A DNA stretch of 64,000 nucleotides. It comes from Alcaligenaceae bacterium (GTDB lineage Bacteria; Pseudomonadota; Gammaproteobacteria; Burkholderiales; Burkholderiaceae_B). Every line of letters begins with the position of its first letter. Position 1 is the stretch's first letter. The stretch is taken from assembly GCA_013416395.1 (NCBI GenBank), contig JACCEP010000001.1, positions 248,001-312,000 on the forward strand. Reading direction: 5' to 3'. The position numbers and the translations under genes were made by a program. The notes below the pieces were generated by a model. That model had not been told where the DNA came from and ran no database searches. It saw only the letters and a program-made list of their open reading frames with translations. Shown piece by piece: positions 8,093 through 17,183 of the stretch.

Positions 8093-9628
8093 TTATTCCA
8101 CGATACGGCCTGAGGCCTGGTCGGTGTCGGGCTCAGGCACCGGCGTTACGATGAGATCGAGTCGTTCGCTTTCAAAGTCGGCATGCAGCGGCTCAACGTC
8201 AGGCATGCGCTTGTGGGCTTTCGAAGATAGCTCACCAAACCTTGCCGCTTTCCCGTGCAGGCCTTGCTGGCCCGCAACGGCTGTTACGGTACTGTTGTAC
8301 TGCCGCCGCACAGTTTCGAGCGTATCACCCAGTTTCTTCAGCCGCTCTGCCACCACCACCACTTGGTTGTAAACATCACCGGCTCGATCACTGAGTGCCT
8401 GAGCTTCTTCGTTGCTGTGCGCCATCATCCACAAATTGGCAACGGTTTTTAATATGGGCATGAGTGTGGTGTGAGAGACCAGAATCACACTGGACCGGTA
8501 ACCATACTCAAACAAGTCAGGGCTATGCCTGAGCGCCTCAATATACGCGGGCTCAATCGGCATGAACATCAATACAAAACTGGGGCTGCGCATGCCGACC
8601 AGATTGGTATAGTCTTTGCGGGCCAGGTCATCAATATGGTGGCGCACGGCCTTGACGTGGGCATCAAGAGCTGCTTCTCTGCCAGCCGTTTCTGTGGCGG
8701 CAACGGCACGTTCGTAGTCAACCAGCGATACCTTACTGTCGATGACCATATGCTTTTGATCGGGCAACGTCACCACGAAATCAGGCTGACGGTTATTGCC
8801 TTCGCCATCCTTGAAACGCGGCTGGGCCTTAAAGTGTGCGTCTTTTACCAGGCCAGCAAGCTCAAGCGTGGTTTCCAGCTGGATTTCACCCCAATTGCCC
8901 GTGGTCTTCTTGTCACCCTTGAGCGCCTGGGCCAAGGTATTGGCTTCTGCGCTAATCTTTAACCCCATTTCCATGACGCGGCGCACTTCAGACCCCAGCG
9001 ACGCGTTGCCTCGCACGGTTTCATCATGAACCTGGTTGACCCTGCTTTGAAAACTGTCGATCTGATCGCGCAACGGTTTAAGCATGGCATCAAGCGAGAC
9101 GCGGCTATTGTGGGCAAACACCCTGCCTTTTTCTTCAAGTATCTGGCTTGCCAGGTTTTCAAACTCGGTTTTAAGCTGGACTCGCGACTGTTCGAACCCC
9201 TTCTTCATTTCCTGAAAGCCAGCAAGTTTCTCGGTATGCACCGCCTGCAGTTCGGCCAGAGATTTTTCAAGCGTGGAAACTTGCAATGCAAGACGATTGC
9301 GGTCGAGCTCGCGGGCATCAAGATTGGCGTGGGCCTCAGCCAGCCGCTCGCGCAGGTTTTGCACGGTAGACTCGGCAGCAGCCAGTGTGCGGTCGGTATG
9401 CGCATGCAGCTGCTCGTGTTCCGCCATGGTATCTCGCAACGCTTGCAGCTGGCTGCGCGCCTCATCACGTTGCTCGGCGTGCTGTGCCGCCGTCGCGCTT
9501 GCAGCCACCTCGGCAGCGTGGACCCGAGCCAGGCGTGATCGCGCAAACATAGCCACAACCACCCCGCCCGCCACGGCGCCTGCCAGTACCAGCACGAGTT
9601 CTATTACGCCAAAAGCAAGATGCTGCAT
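8093..9628 (-). CDS. rmuC: DNA recombination protein RmuC
   Basis: A 511-residue RmuC. This family limits DNA inversions at short repeats and has a nuclease-like core. Seen: an N-terminal membrane anchor (hydrophobic residues 4-24, IELVLVLAGAVAGGVVVAMF), a long coiled coil (about residues 30-190), then the conserved core including KTTGNWGEIQLETTLE, QPDFVVTLPDQKHMVIDSKVSLVDYERA, and FMPIEPAY. ATG at 9628 was chosen: a TTG-started extension to 9667 would put polar residues ahead of the anchor. It is followed within a few bases by the ZIP transporter gene. Confidence 0.95.
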   Translation of the reverse strand: MQHLAFGVIELVLVLAGAVAGGVVVAMFARSRLARVHAAEVAASATAAQHAEQRDEARSQLQALRDTMAEHEQLHAHTDRTLAAAESTVQNLRERLAEAHANLDARELDRNRLALQVSTLEKSLAELQAVHTEKLAGFQEMKKGFEQSRVQLKTEFENLASQILEEKGRVFAHNSRVSLDAMLKPLRDQIDSFQSRVNQVHDETVRGNASLGSEVRRVMEMGLKISAEANTLAQALKGDKKTTGNWGEIQLETTLELAGLVKDAHFKAQPRFKDGEGNNRQPDFVVTLPDQKHMVIDSKVSLVDYERAVAATETAGREAALDAHVKAVRHHIDDLARKDYTNLVGMRSPSFVLMFMPIEPAYIEALRHSPDLFEYGYRSSVILVSHTTLMPILKTVANLWMMAHSNEEAQALSDRAGDVYNQVVVVAERLKKLGDTLETVRRQYNSTVTAVAGQQGLHGKAARFGELSSKAHKRMPDVEPLHADFESERLDLIVTPVPEPDTDQASGRIVE

Positions 9629-9782
9629 GTTTTTTTGCCCATTTAACGGATAAAGCCGATCTTGCAAACTCGCAGACCGGCAGGCCTTTCATCATGATAA
9701 ATTATTACCCCTGAACCAAGCATTCACGGCGCATTATTGCAGCGGCGGCCTTTTACGCCCCGCAATGCCAACGGACGATATC

Positions 9783-10751
9783 ATGCGCAACACCATTCTA
9801 CGGATGGCAGGCCTGACAGCACTGGTTGTTTCGTGCGCTGTCAGCGCAGCGGGCAGCGTATGGCCGCCGCCGGGCAAGCCAGTACAAATCGCCGTACTTT
9901 CGCCAGCCGGTGGGGGCATCGATGCGCCACTTGCCAGGCTGCTCGCCGAAAAACTAACGAAGCGCCTAAACACACCCTTTACCTTTATCGGTCATGCCCC
10001 GCCGTATACCTCCTCTCAGCCCAACAAAGCCTTGCAATTAGTTTTAACTGGCGTAGGCATGCAGGCAACCCGGCTGGGTATGTACAAGGCTATGCCCTTT
10101 GATCCGCGCGAACACTATGTGCCTGTCAGTCTTGTGGCCCGGTTTCCAAATATTGTTGTGGTTACCAAGGCATTGCCCGTAAACAGTCTTGACGAGTTCA
10201 CCCGCTATCTGCGGCTTAACCCGGGGGTCATCAACGTTGCATCCAGCGGTAATGGCAGCGTTTCTCATGTAGCGAGCATGCTGTTCATGACTCTGACCGA
10301 CACCAATATGGTGCCTGTTACGTTCAGCTCTGCCAGCCAGGCCACAAGCAACCTGGTTTCAGGAGAAATCCAGTCTATGTTTCATGTCGCCCCCGATATC
10401 GCTGAACAGGTAAGGCAGCACAAGATAAAGGCACTGGCAGTTATGGGCAACAAAAGGCTAAGCATCTTGCCACACGTGCCCACCACCACTGAGTTGGGCC
10501 ACCCAGAGCTGCAGCAGGCACTATGGCTCGGCCTTATGGCGCCCAAAGAAACGCCTGCTGAAATCATAAAGAGCGCCAATGTGGCCCTCAATGAGGTGCT
10601 GGCTGAACCTGATGTCATGGCACGCATAGCTTCTATGGGTGCCATAGCCCAAGGGGGCACCCCACAAGAATTCGACAGGCGGCTAAACACCGAGCTTGCC
10701 AAATGGCGGGCGTTGCTTACAAACGGCCACGGCCCACCACCATTTCCCTAG
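9783..10751 (+). CDS. Stand-alone Bug-family (TctC-like) receptor
   Basis: A 322-residue divergent Bug receptor. ATG at 9783 gives a compact signal peptide (MRNTILRMAG then a hydrophobic core ending AVSAAGS); ATG at 9765 is possible and neither has a strong ribosome site. Family marks: PGKPVQIAVLSPAGGGIDAPLARLLAEKL, PREHYVPVSLVARFPNIVVV, and a C-terminal block near LPHVPTTTELGHPELQQALWLGLMAP. It departs from typical Bug proteins in the segment that normally reads PGAGG.IG, which here has HAPPYTSSQPNK, so ligand contacts may differ. There is no catabolic or transporter partner beside it; neighbours are rmuC (divergent) and panB (convergent). Confidence 0.85.
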   Translation: MRNTILRMAGLTALVVSCAVSAAGSVWPPPGKPVQIAVLSPAGGGIDAPLARLLAEKLTKRLNTPFTFIGHAPPYTSSQPNKALQLVLTGVGMQATRLGMYKAMPFDPREHYVPVSLVARFPNIVVVTKALPVNSLDEFTRYLRLNPGVINVASSGNGSVSHVASMLFMTLTDTNMVPVTFSSASQATSNLVSGEIQSMFHVAPDIAEQVRQHKIKALAVMGNKRLSILPHVPTTTELGHPELQQALWLGLMAPKETPAEIIKSANVALNEVLAEPDVMARIASMGAIAQGGTPQEFDRRLNTELAKWRALLTNGHGPPPFP

Positions 10752-10837
10752 CAACCTGGTTTGTGGTGATGCTTACAATGGCTTTTTGTGGTGCTCGCAA
10801 GGTGCGCGAGGCGTGATTTCCGCGCACCAACTGCCGT

Positions 10838-11659
10838 TTACTTTTTCACACCAAAACAGTTTTCAAGCCGGGGAAACTCTCCGTTGCGCACCTCATTGGC
10901 ATACTGCTCCACTGCCAGACGTATCTGCGAACCAATATCGGCAAATTGTCTGGCAAACTTGGGGATGCGGTCGCCGCTCAGGCCAAGAATGTCTTCTGTG
11001 ACCAGAATCTGGCCATCACATGCCGGCGATGCCCCAATACCAATGGTTGGAATATCAAGCGTTTCTGTAATGCGCCGCCCCAAAGCCTCAGCCACACCCT
11101 CAAGAACAACCCCAAATGCGCCCGCCTGCTGATGCGCAATGGCGTCCTGCAGAATACGTTCGGCCGACTCGTCGGTCATGCCCTGGGCCTTGAAGCCCCC
11201 CATGGTATTGACGTACTGTGGCATTAGCCCTACGTGAGCGAGCACCGGTATGCCGCGTTCAACCAGAAACCGTGTCGTTTCGGCCATGGTTACGCCGCCT
11301 TCCAGCTTGACACCGTCGGCGCCGCTGGCGGCCAGAATGTGCGCAGCGCTGGCAAATGCCTGCTGAGGAGATTGCTGGTAGCTACCAAACGGCATATCGG
11401 CAATAATGCAGGCATGCTCGGTAGATCGCACAACCGCGGCGGCATGGGCAGCCATTTGTTCAGCCGTAAACGATAGTGTATCTGGCAAACCGTAAGCCAC
11501 CATGGCAGTCGAATCGCCGATTAGTATCATGTCCAGCGCCTCATCCAGCAAGCGCGCGAAAGGGGCGCTATACGACGTCAGGGCGGCAATTTTGCGCTCG
11601 CCTTTGTAAGCCATAAGTTGTGGCACGCTTATACGTTTTGCTTGGCGGTGAACACTCAT
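10838..11659 (-). CDS. panB: 3-methyl-2-oxobutanoate hydroxymethyltransferase
   Basis: A 273-residue PanB, the first committed step of pantothenate synthesis: 2-oxoisovalerate plus 5,10-methylene-THF gives ketopantoate. Seen: KIAALTSYSAPFARLLDEA and ILIGDSTAMV near the N-terminus (the metal-binding Asp region), GVKLEGG, PVLAHVGLMPQ, and GIGASPACDGQILV near the C-terminus. ATG at 11659 is preceded by AAAGGAG at ideal spacing; the longer open frame to 11779 has no support. panC is not adjacent. An 8-bp inverted repeat (GGTGCGCG/CGCGCACC, 10801-10828) lies just below the stop but has no clear U-tract. Confidence 0.96.
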   Translation of the reverse strand: MSVHRQAKRISVPQLMAYKGERKIAALTSYSAPFARLLDEALDMILIGDSTAMVAYGLPDTLSFTAEQMAAHAAAVVRSTEHACIIADMPFGSYQQSPQQAFASAAHILAASGADGVKLEGGVTMAETTRFLVERGIPVLAHVGLMPQYVNTMGGFKAQGMTDESAERILQDAIAHQQAGAFGVVLEGVAEALGRRITETLDIPTIGIGASPACDGQILVTEDILGLSGDRIPKFARQFADIGSQIRLAVEQYANEVRNGEFPRLENCFGVKK

Positions 11660-11804
11660 GTAGATCTCCTTTACATAGATGGCCCGACGGAGCCTGTAGA
11701 TATATGCTACCTTGCATTGCAGCAATCGTATAACCAAAGATATTGCGGCCTGACACAGCCCCGTGTCCACCTGCCGCACTCACGTGTATCAGCAAGGAGG
11801 AAAA

Positions 11805-12644
11805 ATGTCAGTGCATCCAAACATGATCGAATTCCATGACGGTCGCAGCGCTCCGCAACTTGGGTTCGGAACATGGCAGATCGATGACGACAAGGTCACT
11901 TCCGTAGTACAGACCGCCATCGAGGCCGGATACCGCTCCATCGACACTGCGGCCATCTACGGCAATGAAGTCGGCGTAGGCAAGGGTATATCACAGTCGG
12001 GGGTTGCACGTGATGAGCTCTTCATCGCGACCAAGCTCTGGAATGATCGCCACGGCCATGACATCTCGCGAGCAGCTTTCCAGGAAAGCCTGGAAAAGCT
12101 TGGCCTCGACTATGTTGACTTGTACCTTATCCACTGGCCTGTTCCAAAAAACGACCTTTATGTACAAGCCTGGGAGGCCATGATCTCACTGCGCGATGAA
12201 GGCCTGGCCAAATCTATTGGCGTGTGCAACTTTAATATTCCGCACTTGGAGCGCCTGCTGGACGAAACAGGCGTGTTGCCCGTGGTCAACCAGATCGAGC
12301 TGCACCCCAACTTTCAACAGGCCGCCCTGCGTGAGTTTCATGCAGAGCACGACATCATCACCGAGGCGTGGAGCCCATTGGGCCGGGGCAGGCTCTGGGA
12401 AGACGCCACCCTAAAGCAGATCGCGGGCAAGCATAAGCGCACTGCCGCTCAGGTTTTGCTGCGCTGGCATCTGCAGCTTGGCAATATGGTGATCCCAAAG
12501 TCAGTAACACCCAGCCGTATTGTTGAAAACTTGCAGTGCTTCGATTTCGAACTTGACGATCATGACATGGCAGCCATCGCAAGCCTGGATAAGGCCGACG
12601 GGCGCAGCGGCCCCGACCCTGACCTGTTCCATTTGCCTAAATAG
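11805..12644 (+). CDS. Aldo/keto reductase (2,5-diketo-D-gluconate reductase-like)
   Basis: A 279-residue NADPH-dependent aldo/keto reductase. The catalytic tetrad is visible: Asp and Tyr in YRSIDTAAIYGNE, Lys in FIATKLWND, and His in YLIHWP. The C-terminal cofactor segment has VIPKSVTPSRIVENL. Length fits the family. ATG at 11805 follows AAGGAGG closely (11794-11800); the upstream in-frame extension to 11763 is not needed. It is divergent from panB with a gap of about 145 bases. The physiological substrate is unknown; detoxification of aldehydes or keto compounds is the usual inference. Confidence 0.93.
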   Translation: MSVHPNMIEFHDGRSAPQLGFGTWQIDDDKVTSVVQTAIEAGYRSIDTAAIYGNEVGVGKGISQSGVARDELFIATKLWNDRHGHDISRAAFQESLEKLGLDYVDLYLIHWPVPKNDLYVQAWEAMISLRDEGLAKSIGVCNFNIPHLERLLDETGVLPVVNQIELHPNFQQAALREFHAEHDIITEAWSPLGRGRLWEDATLKQIAGKHKRTAAQVLLRWHLQLGNMVIPKSVTPSRIVENLQCFDFELDDHDMAAIASLDKADGRSGPDPDLFHLPK

Positions 12645-12701
12645 CATCGCCACTACAAGGTTGATGCAACCAGGTCACCCCTCTCGTCTGACCTGGCTGA
12701 C

Positions 12702-12726
12702 CACCTCGCCGGGCTAGGGCGAGGTA
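12702..12726. other. Inverted repeat after the aldo/keto reductase gene
   Basis: ACCTCGCC and GGCGAGGT form an 8-bp stem around a 7-base loop. A second dyad (CCAGGTC/GACCTGG, about 12670-12695) precedes it. Neither has a U-tract, so a terminator role is only possible. The rest of 12645-12911 shows no gene apart from the slyX terminator. Confidence 0.3.
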
Positions 12727-12850
12727 GCTTCCTTGTCGCCGGGTCTGGCAGCACGTCGGTCTGCCACAGGGCCAACGCCGCGCGTTGTGTACCAGGAAGG
12801 CGATGCAAACATTCAGACCAGCCAGCGCGCACTCTCGGCGCCAAGGAAAA

Positions 12851-12871
12851 CAGGCCCGCAAAACGGGCCTG
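12851..12871 (-). terminator. Intrinsic terminator downstream of slyX
   Basis: CAGGCCCG-CAAAA-CGGGCCTG forms a perfect 8-bp stem. Read on the minus strand it is followed by TTTTCC. It lies about 40 bases below the slyX stop. Confidence 0.8.
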
Positions 12872-12911
12872 TTACACCGGAGAACCGGCTACGTAAAAGC
12901 AAACCTTAGGC

Positions 12912-13124
12912 TCAGTAATGCGGAGGACGCTCTTCGGTGTAGGGCTCAGGCCCGTCACTGTCGGCAGCCATCTGGCCCAGACGCTTGGCAAGGCTTGTGC
13001 ACAGCGCACGCAGTTCGGCAATTTGCCGTTGCTGCGCGTAAACCTGTCGGTTCAGCTCGTGCACCAGGTCTTCCTGCTGCGTCAGCTTAATTTCAATTTC
13101 TATAAGACGATCCTGATCTGACAC
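12912..13124 (-). CDS. slyX: SlyX family protein
   Basis: A 70-residue SlyX homologue, a small coiled-coil protein of unknown function. Seen: an acidic start DQDRLIEIEIKLTQQEDLV, heptad-like hydrophobic spacing through residue 45, and the family's C-terminal tail ending RPPHY. It is a single gene between acnA (same strand, upstream) and a terminator at 12851-12871. No start alternative is needed. Confidence 0.88.
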   Translation of the reverse strand: MSDQDRLIEIEIKLTQQEDLVHELNRQVYAQQRQIAELRALCTSLAKRLGQMAADSDGPEPYTEERPPHY

Positions 13125-13140
13125 AGCACACCCAAAAGAG

Positions 13141-13171
13141 TTAAATAAACTGCCGCCTGCAAGGGCGGCAG
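13141..13171 (-). terminator. Intrinsic terminator downstream of acnA
   Basis: CTGCCGCC and GGCGGCAG (13150-13157 and 13164-13171) form an 8-bp stem with a 6-base loop. On the minus strand it is followed by TTTATTTAA. It sits 19 bases after the acnA stop. Confidence 0.8.
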
Positions 13172-13189
13172 TACAGCATGGTCGACTGC

Positions 13190-16003
13190 CTACTGCAGCA
13201 GATTGCGCAAGGCAAATTGCATAATACCGCCGTGTCGGTAGTACTCTGCCTCGGTCGGGGTGTCAATACGTACGACTGCATCAAAAGCCACGCTGCCAGC
13301 CAGTACACGCACGGTTTCCGGGATGCCACCTTCATTTAGCCCGGTAATGCCGGTAATAGTGAATACCTCTTCACCCGTAAGCCCCAATGTCTCGGCATTT
13401 TGCCCCTCGGGAAACTGCAGCGGCAACACACCCATACCCAGCAGGTTAGACCTGTGAATACGCTCGTACGATTCAGCAATGACCGCGCGCACGCCCAGCA
13501 ATACCGTGCCTTTGGCCGCCCAATCTCGCGAAGACCCTGAACCGTACTCTTTACCTGCCAGAATCACCAGCGGGATGCCCGCTTCAATGTAATTGCGCGA
13601 GGCATCAAAAATGGTCGTGACCGGACCGCCCCCCTGGGTAAAGTCGCGGGTGAATCCGCCTTCGGTACCCGGAGCCAGTTGGTTACGCAGGCGAACGTTG
13701 GCAAACGTGCCGCGTATCATCACTTCATGGTTGCCCCGACGTGATCCATATGAGTTGAAATCTTTGGGTGCCACACCATGCTCGGTAAGATAGGCCGCTG
13801 CAGGTGATGTTTTGGAAATGGAACCCGCCGGGCTGATATGATCGGTAGTTACCGAATCGCCCAACAAGGCCAGTACGCGCGCACCTGAAATATCGCCAAC
13901 CGGTGCAGGCTCGCGTGGCATATCGACAAAATACGGCGGTTTACGCACGTAAGTAGACGCCTCGTCCCATTCAAAAATATTGCCTTCGGGCGTGGGCAAA
14001 CCTTGCCAGCGCTCGTCACCCGCAAATACATCGGCATAGCCTTTTTTGTACATGTCAGAAGCAATGGAGTTTTCAACAACGGCGGCAACGTCAGCAGCCG
14101 AAGGCCAGATGTCTTTAAGAAAGACCGGCTTGCCGTCTTTGCCTGTGCCCAGCGGCTGCTTGAACAGATCGATGTTCATGGTACCGGCCAGAGCATAGGC
14201 CACCACCAGCGGCGGCGACATCAGGTAGTTCATTTTAACTTCAGCGTGAATACGGCCTTCGAAGTTACGATTGCCCGACAGCACCGACACCACAGACAGG
14301 TCATGGCCAGTAACAGCCTGGCTTACCTCGGGAATGAGCGGGCCAGAGTTGCCAATACATGTGGTACAGCCATAGCCCACCAGGTTAAAGCCCAGCGCTT
14401 CAAGATAAGGCGTGAGGCCGGCTTTGTTGTAGTAGTCTGTGACCACTCTGGACCCAGGCGCCAGGCTGGTCTTGACCCAAGGTTTGCGGCTCAGGCCACG
14501 CTCAACCGCATTTTTGGCCAGTAGCGCCGCAGCAATCATGACTGTCGGGTTGGAGGTGTTGGTACACGAAGTAATGGCGGCAATAACCACAGCACCATGA
14601 TCAATTTTGCATGCTGTGCCATCAGCGAGCGTGATGGCAACAGGGTCGGAGATTTGCGCATCCGGACCTGTGTCGTCGCTTACATGATTGGTAGGTTCTT
14701 CGGAGCGTACCTCCCACTTGCTTTGCGAAGGAGGATCAGAGGCCGGGAAAGACTCAAACACACCCTTGTCGTAGCCCTGGGGCTTTTGCTTGGGCAAGCC
14801 TAACAGAGCGGCCAGCGCACCCCGGAAGGCCTCTTGAGACTTGGACAGGGCAATACGGTCTTGCGGCCGTTTGGGGCCAGCGATAGACGGTTGCACTGTC
14901 GACAGGTCAAGCTCAAGGGTCTCAGAATAGCTGGGCTCGTGCTCAGGGTCGTGCCACATGCCCTGCTCTTTGGCATAGGCCTCGACCAGTGCAATCTGGT
15001 CTTCGCTGCGGCCTGTGAGCCTCATGTAGTCAAGCGTAACCTGGTCTATAGGGAAAATAGAGATTGTGGAGCCGTACTCTGGGCTCATATTGCCAATCGT
15101 GGCGCGGTTGGCCAGCGGCACTGCAGCAACACCCGGGCCGTAGAACTCAACAAACTTGCCCACCACGCCATGCTTGCGCAACATTTCGGTAATAGTCAAT
15201 ACCAAGTCGGTGGCGGTAGACCCTTCAGGCAGCGAGCCCGTGAGTTTGAACCCCACAACACGCGGTATAAGCATGGAGATAGGCTGGCCCAGCATGCCTG
15301 CTTCGGCCTCGATGCCGCCAACACCCCAGGCCACAACGCCCAGACCGTTGACCATGGGGGTATGTGAGTCAGTGCCCACACAGGTATCAGGGTATGCGGT
15401 CAACTCGCCATCGGTTTCGCGCGTGAATACGACTCTGGACAGATGCTCGAGGTTAACCTGATGGACAATGCCTGTGCCGGGAGGCACGACTTTGAAATCA
15501 TCAAAGGCGCTCTGGCCCCAGCGCAAGAACTGGTAACGTTCGATGTTGCGCTGGTATTCAATTTCTACGTTTTGATCAAAGGCCGAAGCGGTACCGAAAG
15601 CGTCGACAATGACAGAGTGGTCGATAACCAGTTCAACAGGTGCCAACGGATTGATAAGGGATGGATCGCCACCCAAATCTTGCATGGCCTCGCGCATGGC
15701 GGCGAGGTCGACCACTGCAGGTACGCCGGTAAAGTCTTGCAGCACAACTCGTGCAGGGGTAAAGGCAATCTCGCGGTTAGGCTGTGCCGATGGATCCCAT
15801 TTTGCAAGGGCACGAACATCGTCGGCAGACACCGAACCTTGGCCTTCATTGCGCAACAGATTCTCTAACAGCACCTTAAGCCCGTATGGCAGCTTGGACA
15901 CATCAAGGCCCTGATCGCGGAGCGCGTCGAGCTTGTAGATTTGATATTTTTTACCGCCGACATCCAGCGACCCTCGGGCCCCGAAACTGTTGGGATTATT
16001 CAT
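13190..16003 (-). CDS. acnA: Aconitate hydratase A
   Basis: A 937-residue AcnA/IRP-type aconitase, converting citrate to isocitrate in the TCA cycle using a 4Fe-4S cluster. The cluster cysteines are visible in [10 protein letters not shown] and [13 protein letters not shown]. Active-site segments include [27 protein letters not shown] and, in the swivelling C-terminal domain, [18 protein letters not shown] and [19 protein letters not shown] at 16003 has AGGAG ahead. It is about 45 residues longer than the E. coli enzyme; the extra length lies in a polar stretch (about residues 400-460, around [17 protein letters not shown]). It is monocistronic with its own terminator, and divergent from the FmdE-like gene. 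Confidence 0.97.
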   Translation of the reverse strand: MNNPNSFGARGSLDVGGKKYQIYKLDALRDQGLDVSKLPYGLKVLLENLLRNEGQGSVSADDVRALAKWDPSAQPNREIAFTPARVVLQDFTGVPAVVDLAAMREAMQDLGGDPSLINPLAPVELVIDHSVIVDAFGTASAFDQNVEIEYQRNIERYQFLRWGQSAFDDFKVVPPGTGIVHQVNLEHLSRVVFTRETDGELTAYPDTCVGTDSHTPMVNGLGVVAWGVGGIEAEAGMLGQPISMLIPRVVGFKLTGSLPEGSTATDLVLTITEMLRKHGVVGKFVEFYGPGVAAVPLANRATIGNMSPEYGSTISIFPIDQVTLDYMRLTGRSEDQIALVEAYAKEQGMWHDPEHEPSYSETLELDLSTVQPSIAGPKRPQDRIALSKSQEAFRGALAALLGLPKQKPQGYDKGVFESFPASDPPSQSKWEVRSEEPTNHVSDDTGPDAQISDPVAITLADGTACKIDHGAVVIAAITSCTNTSNPTVMIAAALLAKNAVERGLSRKPWVKTSLAPGSRVVTDYYNKAGLTPYLEALGFNLVGYGCTTCIGNSGPLIPEVSQAVTGHDLSVVSVLSGNRNFEGRIHAEVKMNYLMSPPLVVAYALAGTMNIDLFKQPLGTGKDGKPVFLKDIWPSAADVAAVVENSIASDMYKKGYADVFAGDERWQGLPTPEGNIFEWDEASTYVRKPPYFVDMPREPAPVGDISGARVLALLGDSVTTDHISPAGSISKTSPAAAYLTEHGVAPKDFNSYGSRRGNHEVMIRGTFANVRLRNQLAPGTEGGFTRDFTQGGGPVTTIFDASRNYIEAGIPLVILAGKEYGSGSSRDWAAKGTVLLGVRAVIAESYERIHRSNLLGMGVLPLQFPEGQNAETLGLTGEEVFTITGITGLNEGGIPETVRVLAGSVAFDAVVRIDTPTEAEYYRHGGIMQFALRNLLQ

Positions 16004-16176
16004 TGCTTTTCTCCTGCGGAAATGAATCTGCCCCGTACCGCAACCGCTGGTTCAGCGAAGCGATAACGCTTGCAGCATGAATGACAAAGCAAAGGCCGGT
16101 CACGGTTCAGGGCCTGTAATGCGGCGCCCTAACCCTGACACAGTACTGTGTGCTGCAGGCCTGTATCGGCGCGCCG

Positions 16177-16193
16177 AACATGCTTATCATGTT
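16177..16193. promoter_or_regulatory. Inverted repeat in the acnA / FmdE-like intergenic region
   Basis: AACATG-CTTAT-CATGTT, a 17-bp dyad within the 417-base region 16004-16420 that must hold promoters for both divergent genes. It is a candidate operator. No other gene or RNA was recognised in the region; an upstream extension of the FmdE-like frame to 16148 has no coding support. Confidence 0.4.
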
Positions 16194-16420
16194 ACACGCT
16201 TTGCCGGGTGTTCTGCCAGCCTACTTGCTTTTTGCATCGCCACTCGGGCGTTATGGTTAAGCAATCGCCTGCTCACTGTAACCACTACAATCAGATGTAC
16301 TCCCTCACGTTACGCCGTTACGCTTCACCCTGCCTGTCGCGCCTTGCACTTGGCGTCACGCGGCGACACACGCAGACAAGGTTCGACGTACACAGGACGC
16401 ATTATTTTCAGGATTCTGTT

Positions 16421-17020
16421 ATGAGCTTTCCCGCATTTTTCGACACCGCTCCCACCATCACGCTTCGTGACCCGCTGGCCGACCTGCTCGGCGCATCGGG
16501 CAATGGCATCATCGAATACAGCTATGGAGACATCGTAAAGCTGGCCGGCCACTCGTGTCCGACTGTAGCAGGGGCTTACCTCATGACGCGCAATGCGCTA
16601 AAAAAGCTTTATGGCGATGATCTGCCAGAACGTGGCGGCATCAAGGTAGAGTTTCAGGACGACCAAACCAACGGCGTTACGGGCGTAATCGCCAATGTCA
16701 TCAGCATGATCACGGGTGCCACCATTGACACAGGTTTCAAAGGCTTAGGTGGAAAATACGACCGGCGCGGCCTGCTGTTTTTCAATGTAGACATACCCGG
16801 CGAGATACGCTACACGCGGCTCGATACCGGCGCGGCCATTACCACCAGTTACCACGCAAGCATTGTGCCTCCCAGCCCCGAGCTGATGCCAGCATTACGT
16901 ACGATTATTGCAGGACAAGGCGATAGCGTTCGCACTGATGAGTTTGGCCAGGCCTGGCAGGAACGGGTTCGGAAAATACTCGAAAATGCCGACAACCCGG
17001 CGCTGGTTACTTACGCTTGA
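16421..17020 (+). CDS. FmdE-domain-like protein
   Basis: A 199-residue soluble protein. The segment GDIVKLAGHSCPTVAGAYLMTR (about residues 37-58) resembles the histidine/cysteine signature of FmdE-type domains, named after the formylmethanofuran dehydrogenase operon, and could bind metal or a cluster. After it come GVIANVISMITGATIDTGFKGLGGKYDRRGLLFF and a C-terminal helix-rich end. ATG at 16421 is chosen with AGGA about 10 bases upstream; the open frame from 16148 is rejected as non-coding leader. A methanogenic role is out of the question here, and the actual function is unknown. It is divergent from acnA. A weak stem (AGCACT...AGTGCT) follows the stop. Confidence 0.7.
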   Translation: MSFPAFFDTAPTITLRDPLADLLGASGNGIIEYSYGDIVKLAGHSCPTVAGAYLMTRNALKKLYGDDLPERGGIKVEFQDDQTNGVTGVIANVISMITGATIDTGFKGLGGKYDRRGLLFFNVDIPGEIRYTRLDTGAAITTSYHASIVPPSPELMPALRTIIAGQGDSVRTDEFGQAWQERVRKILENADNPALVTYA

Positions 17021-17183
17021 GCACTTAGGCTTGAGTGCTTGCTGGCTACGGCTAAAGTCAGATGAAGCCCCCCTTCCGGCGACCGGAGTGTTTCTTGAAG
17101 AAGGAGCACTCACTACTATAGAAAATGAACGGCCAGGCTGAACTCGTCCTGCAGAGCGCAGGCTTGCGTTTAAAGATGCGTGA

